From assembly GCA_021791345.1 (NCBI GenBank), contig JAJYWT010000168.1:1-13301 (forward strand): a stretch of 13,301 bases of DNA, written 5' to 3'. The translations under genes were made by a program, and so were the position numbers. Under the pieces are notes generated by a model, which saw only the letters and a list, made by a program, of their open reading frames with translations, did not search any database and was not told the DNA's origin. Each line of letters begins with the position of its first letter. Within the stretch, counting starts at the first letter, position 1. This stretch comes from a bacterium (GTDB lineage: Bacteria; Chloroflexota; Dormibacteria; UBA8260; Bog-877). This document shows positions 6,018 to 13,110 of the stretch, in pieces.

Positions 6018-7721
6018 ATGTCCGAGTCGGGCGAGCTCAGCGCGGACTCCGGGGCGGGCACCGTCTCCGGGGGGCACCTGGTGGCGCGCGCCCTGCGCGC
6101 TGAGGGGGTGGACGTCATCTTCACCCTCTGCGGCGGTCACATCATCGACATCTATGACGGCTGCCTGGACGAGGGGATCCGGATCGTCGACGTCCGCCAC
6201 GAGCAGGTGGCGGCGCATGCGGCCGATGGGTACTCGCGGGTGACGGGGACGGCGGGATGCGCGGTGGTCACCGCGGGACCGGGCACCACCGACGCCATAA
6301 CCGGGGTGGCCAACGCCTTCCGGGCGGAGAGCCCGATGCTGCTGATCGGCGGGCAGGGAGCGACGGACCAGCATCGCATGGGATCCCTGCAGGACCTCCC
6401 CCATGTGGATCTGCTGCGCCCGATCACCAAGTTCGCGGCCTCGGTGCCCACCACCTCCCGCGTGGCCGACATGGTCTCCATGGCCTTCCGGGAGGCTTAC
6501 CTCGGCGCCCCCGGGCCGTCCTACCTGGAGATCCCCCGGGACGTGCTGGATCGTCGCATCCCCTTGGAGCAGGCGGTCATCCCCGAGCCCGGCCGTTACC
6601 GCGCCTCGACCCGCAGCCTCGGCGACCCCAAGGACGTGGAGAGGTTGGCGGAGCTGCTCGCCAACTCCAGCCGGCCGTGCATCCTGCTGGGCCAGCAAGT
6701 CTGGACCTGCCGGGCCGGGGAGGCCGCTGCCGACCTCTGCCGGAAGCTCGATGTCCCCGCCTTTTTGAACGGGGCGGGCCGGGGGACACTGCCTCCGGGC
6801 GACCCCCATCACTTCCAGCTCACCCGACGCTACGCGTTCTCCCGCGCGGACCTGATAGTGGTGGTCGGCACCCCCTTCGACTTCCGACTCGGGTATGGCA
6901 AGCGGCTCGGCCAGCAGGCCGCGGTGGTCCAGATAGACCTCGACTACCGCACCGTGGGCCGGAACCGCGACCTCTCCCTGGGGCTGGTCGGGGACTGCTC
7001 AGTGATCCTGGCGGCGGCGGCGCAGGCCGCCTCCAGCTCCGCCGGGGAGGCCGCCGGAGATCGCCGCGCGTGGCTCCGGGAGCTGCGCTCCGAAGAGGAG
7101 CGCCTCCACGCACTGCGCGCTCCCCAGCTGCACTCTGAGGCCTGCCCCATCCACCCCATGCGCCTTGCTAGCGAGATCAATTCCTTCCTCACCGACGACA
7201 CGATCTACATCGGGGACGGGGGCGACGTGGTCACCACCGCGGGCCAGGTGGTGCAGCCCCATCTGCCCGGGCACTGGATGGACCCGGGGCCGCTCGGAAC
7301 CCTCGGCGTGGGCATCGGCTTTGCCATGGCCGCCAAGTTGGCCCGGCCCGACCAGGAGGTCCTCTGTTACTTCGGCGACGGAGCTCTGAGCCTCACCGGC
7401 TTCGACTTCGAGACCATGGTGCGCTACCAACTCCCCTTCGTCGGCGTGGTGGGCAACAACTCCCATATGAACCAGATACGGTTCGGCCAGATCTCCAAGT
7501 ACGGCCGGGAGCGCGGGGAGGTGGCCAACCAGCTCGGGGACCTGGCCTACGACCGGTTCGCCCAAGCCCTCGGCGGGTACGGCGAAGAGGTCCGCCTGCC
7601 CGCGGACATACGACCGGCCCTGGAGCGGGCGCGCGAGTCGGGCCTGCCCGCCCTCATCAATGTCTGGGTGGATCCCGAGGAGTTCGCCTCCGGGACCGTG
7701 AACCAGACCATGTACAAGTGA
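6018..7721 (+). CDS. Thiamine-diphosphate-dependent lyase, oxalyl-CoA decarboxylase / 2-hydroxyacyl-CoA lyase family
   Basis: This 567-residue three-domain ThDP enzyme has the usual family length. The N-terminal Pyr domain has the activating glutamate in RHEQ (E62) and ADGYSRVTG. The block GSLQDLPHVDLLRP then TKFA (122-140) parallels the GAFQEFPQVEACRL block of human HACL1. The C-terminal PP domain has GPLGTLGVGIGF (424-435) and GDG (453-455). ETMVRYQLP and NN (480-481) then complete the ThDP-Mg site. These favour HACL/oxalyl-CoA decarboxylase over acetolactate synthase, and the Frc gene next door supports this. Compared from memory with Oxalobacter oxalyl-CoA decarboxylase, Tyr120, Tyr483 and Arg555 correspond to Leu124, Asn485 and Thr560 here, while Ser553 is kept as Ser558. 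The exact substrate is therefore uncertain; a 2-hydroxyacyl-CoA cleaved to a carbonyl compound plus formyl-CoA is plausible. It is the first gene of the operon. Confidence 0.85.
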   Translation: MSESGELSADSGAGTVSGGHLVARALRAEGVDVIFTLCGGHIIDIYDGCLDEGIRIVDVRHEQVAAHAADGYSRVTGTAGCAVVTAGPGTTDAITGVANAFRAESPMLLIGGQGATDQHRMGSLQDLPHVDLLRPITKFAASVPTTSRVADMVSMAFREAYLGAPGPSYLEIPRDVLDRRIPLEQAVIPEPGRYRASTRSLGDPKDVERLAELLANSSRPCILLGQQVWTCRAGEAAADLCRKLDVPAFLNGAGRGTLPPGDPHHFQLTRRYAFSRADLIVVVGTPFDFRLGYGKRLGQQAAVVQIDLDYRTVGRNRDLSLGLVGDCSVILAAAAQAASSSAGEAAGDRRAWLRELRSEEERLHALRAPQLHSEACPIHPMRLASEINSFLTDDTIYIGDGGDVVTTAGQVVQPHLPGHWMDPGPLGTLGVGIGFAMAAKLARPDQEVLCYFGDGALSLTGFDFETMVRYQLPFVGVVGNNSHMNQIRFGQISKYGRERGEVANQLGDLAYDRFAQALGGYGEEVRLPADIRPALERARESGLPALINVWVDPEEFASGTVNQTMYK

Positions 7722-7764
7722 GCCGGGGTCCCAGGAGGATGCCGGCCTGGCAAGGGGAGTTGCG

Positions 7765-8997
7765 ATGAGCAAGGCGCTGGAAGGGATCCGGGTGGTGGAC
7801 ATGACCCACGTCCAGGCCGGACCGGTCTGCACCCAGATGCTGGCCTGGCTGGGCGCCGATGTGATCAAGATCGAGCCGCCGGGGAGGGGTGACGTCACCC
7901 GCACCCAGCTCCGCGACCTCCCCGACGTGGACAGCCTCTACTTCACGATGCTCAACTCGAACAAGCGCAGCCTCACCCTGGACATCAAGCACCCGCTGGG
8001 CCAGGAGCTCCTCTGGGACCTCCTGCGCCGGTCCGATGTCCTGGTGGAGAACTTCGGCCCCGGGACCCTCGACCGCCAGGGGATCACCTGGGAGCGGGTT
8101 CACGCGGAGGCGCCACGGCTGATCTACGCCTCAATCAAGGGCTTTGGTCCCGGCGACTATGAGAACGCCAAGGCCTACGAGACCATAGCCCAGGCCATGG
8201 GCGGAGCCATGAGCACCACCGGCTTCCAGGACGGCCCCCCGACCTCCACAGGGGCGCAGATAGGCGACTCCGGCTCCGCCGTGCATCTGCTGGCGGCCAT
8301 CTTGGCGGCCCTGCTACAGCGGCACCAGACCGGACGGGGGCAGAGGGTCCAGGTGGCGATGCAGCACGCGGTGCTGAACCTCTGCCGGGTCAAGATCCGC
8401 GACCACCAGCGCCTCCAGCACGGTCCCCTCGCCGAGTATCCGAACTCGCAGTTCGGCAAGAGCGTGCCCCGGTCGGGCAACGCCTCGGGTGGTGGCCAGC
8501 CCGGCTGGGCGCTGCGCTGTCGTCCCGGGGGGCCCGACGACTTCATATACGTGATCATCCAGCCGCACATCTGGGAGCGCCTCCTGAGGCGGATCGACCG
8601 CGATGACCTGCTGGGCAACCCCGCCTGGGACACCCCGGAGGGCCGGCTCTCCCATCTGGACGAGGTCTTTTCAGTGATCGAGGAATGGACCATCCGCCAC
8701 ACCAAGTGGGAGGTCTTCGACGCCTTCAGCGCCATCGACGTTCCCTGCGGACCGGTGTTCGACACCAGCGACCTGGTGGCCGACGGATCGCTGCGGGGCA
8801 ACGGCATGATCGTCGAGGTGGAGCATCCCCAGCGGGGCACCTACCTCAACGTGGGTTGCCCGCTGCGCCTCTCGGACTCGCCGGTCGAGGTCGGGCGCTC
8901 GCCACTTTTGGGCGAGCACTCCGAGGTGGTGCTACGCGAGGTCCTGGGATTTGGGGAGGAGGAGGTGGCTCGAGTCCGCCGGGAGGGGGTGATCTGA
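7765..8997 (+). CDS. frc: Class III CoA-transferase, formyl-CoA transferase (Frc) type
   Basis: This 410-residue CaiB/BaiF-family enzyme moves CoA between acids through an aspartyl-CoA intermediate. It resembles Oxalobacter Frc along its length. Shared features are HVQAGP (Q17), DSLYFTM (Y59), NKRS, VENFGPG, Y138, TGFxDGPP and GDS with the catalytic Asp168 (Frc Asp169). The glycine loop GGGQPGW (242-248) and PLLGEH near the end also match. Two Frc pocket positions differ: Arg38 is Pro38 and Trp48 is Gln48. The stretch before the glycine loop is also about 18 residues shorter. The ATG is preceded by AGGGGAG with 5-base spacing, 43 bases after the lyase gene. Formyl-CoA is the likely CoA donor because the upstream lyase family makes it. 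Acceptor identity (oxalate or another acid) is open. Confidence 0.9.
   Translation: MSKALEGIRVVDMTHVQAGPVCTQMLAWLGADVIKIEPPGRGDVTRTQLRDLPDVDSLYFTMLNSNKRSLTLDIKHPLGQELLWDLLRRSDVLVENFGPGTLDRQGITWERVHAEAPRLIYASIKGFGPGDYENAKAYETIAQAMGGAMSTTGFQDGPPTSTGAQIGDSGSAVHLLAAILAALLQRHQTGRGQRVQVAMQHAVLNLCRVKIRDHQRLQHGPLAEYPNSQFGKSVPRSGNASGGGQPGWALRCRPGGPDDFIYVIIQPHIWERLLRRIDRDDLLGNPAWDTPEGRLSHLDEVFSVIEEWTIRHTKWEVFDAFSAIDVPCGPVFDTSDLVADGSLRGNGMIVEVEHPQRGTYLNVGCPLRLSDSPVEVGRSPLLGEHSEVVLREVLGFGEEEVARVRREGVI
8982..8986 (+). promoter_or_regulatory. Ribosome binding site supporting a CTG start
   Basis: GGAGG lies 7 bases before CTG at 8994-8996. The CTG overlaps the transferase stop as CTGA, the same 4-base arrangement seen as ATGA or GTGA elsewhere in this window. 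No ATG or GTG in the acyl-CoA synthetase frame sits near this position. Confidence 0.5.
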
Positions 8998-11120
8998 CCG
9001 CCGCCGGGCTGCGCCGCGCCCTGGACCGGGGGGAGGCGCAGCTGCTCGGCAGCGAGCTCTCCGGAGTCTGCTCGGCCTACGGCATCCCGCTCCCCCGGGA
9101 GGCGATCGGGCTGGATCCGACGGAGGCCGGCCGGCTGGCCGCCGAGATCGGGTTTCCCGTGGCGCTGAAGGTCGTCTCGCCGGACGTCGTCCACAAGACC
9201 GAGGCGGGGGCGGTGGCCCTCGGGCTGGCATCAGAGGCCGAGGTCGTGTTCGAGGGCGGGCGTCTGCTCCAGACCGTGAGCCGTCGCGTTCCCGAGGCGC
9301 GGATCGACGGGCTTCTGGTGCAGGCTATGGCCCCTCCGGGCCACGAGGTGATCGTCGGCGCCACCCTCGACCCCACCTTCGGACCGCTACTCGCCTTCGG
9401 GATGGGGGGAACGGCGGTGGAGGTGGCACGGGACGTCACGTTCTCCCTCGCTCCCGTCACTCGAGAGGAGGCGCGCCGGATGCTGGACCGGATCGCGGGG
9501 GCGCCGATCCTGCGCGGGGTGAGGGGCCAGCCCGGAGTGGACCTGGAGGCGCTGGCGGACCTCCTCCTCGCGGTCTCCCGGCTCATCTCAGAGAACCCGG
9601 AGATCTCCGAGGTCGACCTGAACCCGGTGGTGGTCGGCGAGCGAGGAGCATTGGTGGCGGACGCCCGGATCCTCCTCTCCGAGCCCCCACCGGCGCCGCA
9701 GCCCCGCCCCTCCCGCGACCAGATCCTCCAGGAGATGACCCGGCTGTTGCGGCCCCGGTCGGTCGCGATCATCGGGGCCTCGGCGGAGCCCGGCAAGATC
9801 GGGAACTCTGTGCTGCGGAACCTGATAGAGGGCGGCTACCGCGGGCGGATCTACCCGGTGAACCCCAGGGCCCAGGAGATCCTCGGGCTTCCCTGCTACG
9901 CCCGGGTGGAGGACGTCGCCGAGGAGGTCGACCTGGCCATCTTCACCATCCCCGCGGCGGCCGTGATCGAGGGTATGGAGCAGATCGGCCGCCGCGGGAT
10001 CCGCGCGGCGGTGCTCATCCCCTCGGGCTTCTCGGAGGTGGGGCGGCCCGACCTGCAGCGCCAGCTCCAGGAGGTGGCGCTGCGCCATGGCATCCGCTTC
10101 CTGGGCCCCAACATCTACGGCTATTACTACACCCCGGATTCGATCTGCGCCACCTTCTGCACCTCCTTCGACCTGAGTGGCCCGGTGGCGCTGACCTCCC
10201 AGTCCGGTGGCATCGGCATGGCCATCCTGGGCTTCGCCCGCTCCACGAAGCTGGGCGTCTCGGCGATCGTCGGCCTCGGCAACAAGGCCGACGTCGACGA
10301 GGACGACCTGCTCACCTTCTTCGCCGAGGACCGCACCACCTCCTGCATCGCCATGCACATGGAGGACCTCAAGGACGGCCGGGCCTTCCTCGAGGCGGCG
10401 CGCCGGGTCTCGCCGTCCAAGCCAGTCATCGTCCTGAAGGCGGGGCGCACCCGGGCAGGGGCCAGGGCCGCCCGCTCGCACACTGCCGCCCTGGCCGGCG
10501 ACGACAAGGTCTATCAGGACCTCTTCGCCGCCCACGGAGTGGTGCGCGCCCCCGGCCTGCGGGACCTCCTGGAGTACGCCAGGGCGCTGCCCATGCTGCC
10601 CACCCCGCGGGGCGAGAACGTCCTCATCATCACCGGTGCCGGCGGCTCTGGAGTCCTGCTGTCGGACGCCTGCGTCGACGCGGGGTTGGAGCTGATGGAG
10701 GTTCCGGACGACCTGGACCGCTCCTTCCGCGCCCATATCCCTCCCTTCGGTGCCGCCGGCAACCCGGTGGACATCACGGGCGGCGAGCCACCGTCCACCT
10801 ATCGCGCCACCATCGACCTGGGCCTTCGGGATCCGCGAGTTCACGCGCTGGTGATCGGCTACTGGCACACGATCGTCACCCCGCCCCTGGTGTTCGCCGA
10901 ACTGCTGGTGGACGCGGTCGAGTCGGCCCGGCTCCGGGGCAACGACAAGCCGGTGGTGGTGTCCCTGGCCGGGGATATCGAGGTGGAGGCCGCCGTGGAA
11001 CTGCTGTTCTCGCACGGCATCCCCGCGTACCCCTACAGCACGGAGATCCCGGTCGAAGTCCTGGGGGCCAAGTACCGCTGGGCCCGGGCCACCGGGAACC
11101 TCCCCGTGGCTCCGGCATGA
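8994..11120 (+). CDS. ADP-forming acyl-CoA synthetase (acetate--CoA ligase family), ATP-grasp half first
   Basis: This fused NDP-forming acyl-CoA synthetase of about 708 residues interconverts acyl-CoA + ADP + Pi with acid + CoA + ATP. Domain order is ATP-grasp (about 12-232; GIPLPREA, KVVSPDVVHKTEAG with H67, FGMGGT, DLNPVVV), then a Pro-rich linker (230-242). Next come the CoA-binding Rossmann domain (about 250-345; RSVAIIGASAEPGKIGN) and a succinyl-CoA-ligase-like domain (TSQSGGIG at 401-408). The latter has catalytic-type His496 in RSHTAALAG. A final ligase domain follows. Many fused members carry the halves in the opposite order. Start is uncertain: I infer CTG at 8994 (GGAGG, CTGA overlap), because the frame opens at 8685 deep inside the transferase gene, and the next in-frame GTG would cut the ATP-grasp domain. 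In this operon it may prime CoA loading or recover ATP from an acyl-CoA product. Confidence 0.87.
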   Translation: MTAAGLRRALDRGEAQLLGSELSGVCSAYGIPLPREAIGLDPTEAGRLAAEIGFPVALKVVSPDVVHKTEAGAVALGLASEAEVVFEGGRLLQTVSRRVPEARIDGLLVQAMAPPGHEVIVGATLDPTFGPLLAFGMGGTAVEVARDVTFSLAPVTREEARRMLDRIAGAPILRGVRGQPGVDLEALADLLLAVSRLISENPEISEVDLNPVVVGERGALVADARILLSEPPPAPQPRPSRDQILQEMTRLLRPRSVAIIGASAEPGKIGNSVLRNLIEGGYRGRIYPVNPRAQEILGLPCYARVEDVAEEVDLAIFTIPAAAVIEGMEQIGRRGIRAAVLIPSGFSEVGRPDLQRQLQEVALRHGIRFLGPNIYGYYYTPDSICATFCTSFDLSGPVALTSQSGGIGMAILGFARSTKLGVSAIVGLGNKADVDEDDLLTFFAEDRTTSCIAMHMEDLKDGRAFLEAARRVSPSKPVIVLKAGRTRAGARAARSHTAALAGDDKVYQDLFAAHGVVRAPGLRDLLEYARALPMLPTPRGENVLIITGAGGSGVLLSDACVDAGLELMEVPDDLDRSFRAHIPPFGAAGNPVDITGGEPPSTYRATIDLGLRDPRVHALVIGYWHTIVTPPLVFAELLVDAVESARLRGNDKPVVVSLAGDIEVEAAVELLFSHGIPAYPYSTEIPVEVLGAKYRWARATGNLPVAPA

Positions 11121-11959
11121 GCCCCGGTTCGGCGAGCCCTCGGGGGCGCGCGCGAAGGGCGGACTCGCCGCCGCCCGAGGTCTTGGCCCCGGGGTCCGGT
11201 AGTACGATGAATCCAGTGCTTGCGAAGGGGGCCGGGGCGGGACCCGAGAGCTCCGACGGGTCAGCGACCGGGCGCCGTAGCTCGATCAACCTGGAGCGCC
11301 TGGAGGCGGACGTCACGCTCCCGGATCGCGCCTATGAGGCTCTGAAGCGCGCCATCATGGCGATGCGAATCTACGACGGGCAGGAGGACCTGCGCCTCGA
11401 CGAGCGTCGGCTGGCCCACGACCTGGGGATCAGCCGCACCCCGGTGCGGGAGGCCCTGCTCCGACTGCAGCACGAGGGGCTGGTGCGCACCGTACCCAGG
11501 CGCGGGGTCTTCGTGGTGCGCAAGAGCAAGTCCGAGATCCTGGAGGTGGTCCTGGCCAGTGCCGCCCTCGAGGGGATGGCCGGAAGGCTGGCCGCCAGCC
11601 GGGCCAGCGACGCGCAGATCGCCCAGGTCCGCACCCAGTTCAAGGAGGTGATCCGCCACCCCTCGAAGCTGAGCCTGGAGGAGTACTCCGCTCTCAATCT
11701 GCACTTCCATCAGCACATCGTCGACTTGGCGCACTCCGAGATGCTTTCTGAGTTGGTCGAGACGCTCAAGATTCACATGCGCGCCATCCGGGCCCGGACC
11801 ATGGGTGACGGCGACCGCATGAAGCGGTCGCCGGTCGAGCACCTGCGCATCCTGGAGGCGCTGGAGGCTCGCGACGCCGACGCGCTGGAGCGCGCGATCC
11901 GCCAGCACGGCACCAACCTTGCCGACCACGTCGAGCGCTTCGTCGACTACTTGGACTGA
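11117..11959 (+). CDS. GntR-family transcriptional regulator, FCD (FadR-type) subgroup
   Basis: This is a 280-residue ligand-responsive DNA-binding protein. The N-terminal 60 or so residues are Gly/Ser/Pro/Arg-rich and look disordered. The winged helix follows (about 67-136), with recognition region LAHDLGISRTPVREALLRL (99-117) and wing EGLVRTVPRRGVFV. The C-terminal FCD all-helical sensor domain (about 140-275) has likely metal or ligand residues N194, H198, H242 and H264. The first position is usually Asp in this family; here it is Asn. The ATG at 11117 overlaps the synthetase TGA (ATGA), so it is the last gene of the operon. ATG 11207 (Met31) is an alternative start that removes half of the unusual tail. 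A local repressor of this operon, and perhaps of the divergent importer, is the simplest role. Its ligand would be a pathway acid or CoA ester, by inference. Confidence 0.9.
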   Translation: MSPGSASPRGRARRADSPPPEVLAPGSGSTMNPVLAKGAGAGPESSDGSATGRRSSINLERLEADVTLPDRAYEALKRAIMAMRIYDGQEDLRLDERRLAHDLGISRTPVREALLRLQHEGLVRTVPRRGVFVVRKSKSEILEVVLASAALEGMAGRLAASRASDAQIAQVRTQFKEVIRHPSKLSLEEYSALNLHFHQHIVDLAHSEMLSELVETLKIHMRAIRARTMGDGDRMKRSPVEHLRILEALEARDADALERAIRQHGTNLADHVERFVDYLD

Positions 11960-12135
11960 GATCCCCCAGCCACTTCCTCTCGGCGTAAACCTCAATTCCG
12001 GGGTGTGCATGTAGCCGCAGCAGCCCTGGTTAATTCCTTGCCGCGGCGTGGCTCGTGCGGCAGACTTTGGACGTGAGTGGGACACGACGCTCCGGTCGGG
12101 TGCGCCGAGGCGATACTGCGTAGCGAGAGGTAGCC

Positions 12136-12843
12136 ATGCCTCACGCCCAAGTCGGCGACATCAAGCTGTTCTACGAGGAGCATGGAAGCGGGGATCCGCT
12201 CGTGCTCATCCCGGGGTTGGGCTCCGGCACCGGGCTCTTCTCCACTGTGGTCCCGCGGCTCGCAGACCGCCATCGGGTAGTTGTAATCGACCCGCGAGGA
12301 GGGGGTGAGAGCGACAAGCCTGCGGGCCCCTACTCCATCGGGCAGATGACCGACGACGTCGCCGGCTTGATGGGCGCGCTCGGGATCACCCGTACTCACG
12401 TCATGGGCTATTCGATGGGAGGCAAGATCGCTCTCCAGTTGGCGGCAGATCATCCCGAACTTGTCGACCACCTGATCCTGGCCGCAACTTCTGCGGGGCC
12501 GCTGGTCACGCGGCGTCTCTCTCGGGCCTGGCTCATGGTGGACATCATCTCGAGGATCCCCGTGTGGCGTAAGTTCGACGCCCAACCCACCTACGCGTTC
12601 GAGGCCCAGCGACGTGCGTCCGTCGCATTCGACGGACGCACCCTTCTCACCAAGGTGACGGCGAGCACGCTGATCATCCAGGCCAAGCGAGACCACATTG
12701 TGTCGCCGAGCGCCACGAAGGAGTTGCTGGCGATCCCCATGAGCTCGCTTATCGAGCTCCCCGGGGGGCACGTCACGCTGGTGATGATTCACGGTAAGGA
12801 GGTCGCCGGGGCGGTGTCGTCGTTCTTGGAGCCCGCATCCTGA
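12136..12843 (+). CDS. Alpha/beta hydrolase, compact
   Basis: This 235-residue serine hydrolase has a complete apparent catalytic triad. The nucleophile is Ser93 in GYSMGG, the acid is Asp186 in AKRDHIV, and the base is His212 in GGHVT. The oxyanion-side loop is IPGLGSG (25-31), and DPRGGGESD (52-60) is the usual strand-4 motif. The closest style is the 3-oxoadipate enol-lactonase / esterase group. It is 25-40 residues shorter than most of that group, and the missing part is in the cap (about 120-170). ATG 12136 is preceded by GAGAGG. Codon use is somewhat less GC-biased at the third position than in the operon before it. It lies 176 bases after the regulator gene, so it may be a separate unit. 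The substrate cannot be told. Confidence 0.88.
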   Translation: MPHAQVGDIKLFYEEHGSGDPLVLIPGLGSGTGLFSTVVPRLADRHRVVVIDPRGGGESDKPAGPYSIGQMTDDVAGLMGALGITRTHVMGYSMGGKIALQLAADHPELVDHLILAATSAGPLVTRRLSRAWLMVDIISRIPVWRKFDAQPTYAFEAQRRASVAFDGRTLLTKVTASTLIIQAKRDHIVSPSATKELLAIPMSSLIELPGGHVTLVMIHGKEVAGAVSSFLEPAS

Positions 12844-12977
12844 ACCTGGTATCCGAAGCTGGCCCAGCAGGGAGAGCGTCTGGACCAGTGACGGTCCGGT
12901 TAGATCGGTACCCGTGACATCGATTTTTCGGCAGCGCTCTGAAACCTCGGGACTCGGTGGCCGGGTGGGCGCGGGGC

Positions 12978-13017
12978 CATGCCCAGCAGGGCACCACCCC
13001 CCCCCGTGGTGGGCATG
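12978..13017. repeat. Imperfect inverted repeat around a C9 run between convergent genes
   Basis: CATGCCC (12978-12984) and ACCAC (12993-12997) together match the reverse complement of GTGGTGGGCATG (13006-13017). This gives a 12-bp stem interrupted by an 8-base bulge (AGCAGGGC) on the left arm. The bulge can itself form GCCC-AGCA-GGGC (12981-12992). The loop is C-rich: bases 12997-13005 are nine C. It lies between the stops of two convergent genes (12843 and 13113-13111), so a termination or transcript-end role is possible, though no U-run follows on either strand. Confidence 0.4.
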
Positions 13018-13110
13018 AGGTTGGTAAATGCACCGTCCAAGGTGTCAAGCGTCGGTCTGGGGCGCATCTGCGAATCGGAGCGGTGGTGCTGGAGCGCCCT
13101 GACCGCTGGG

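Noticed and set aside
6018..7721. Acetolactate synthase large subunit
   Set aside because: Common automatic label for such proteins. The LQDLPHV block, the GTLGVGIGF region and the Frc neighbour fit the HACL/oxalyl-CoA decarboxylase branch better, and no small subunit gene is present.
7739..7768. Nine-codon ORF (MPAWQGELR) whose stop overlaps the transferase start
   Set aside because: GGAGG directly abuts its ATG with no spacing, so initiation is unlikely. Probably chance.
8685..8993. N-terminal extension of the acyl-CoA synthetase inside the transferase gene
   Set aside because: It would overlap the transferase by over 300 bases, and the extra residues are Gly/Arg-rich out-of-frame translation with no domain.
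6018..8997. Calling the lyase and transferase a standard oxalate degradation pair (oxc-frc)
   Set aside because: The family match is good, but key oxalyl-CoA decarboxylase residues (Tyr120, Tyr483, Arg555) and Frc Trp48 are changed. A fixed oxalate assignment is therefore not supported.
12039..12062. Hairpin TGCCGC/GCGGCA after the regulator gene as a terminator
   Set aside because: Six base pairs with a 12-base loop followed only by ACTTT. Too weak to call. No clear promoter or terminator was found in 11960-12135.
11992..12792. Long open frame antisense to the alpha/beta hydrolase
   Set aside because: Its residues are low-information Arg/Gly/His-rich, and the opposite strand has a complete catalytic triad. 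It is a shadow of GC-rich coding sequence.
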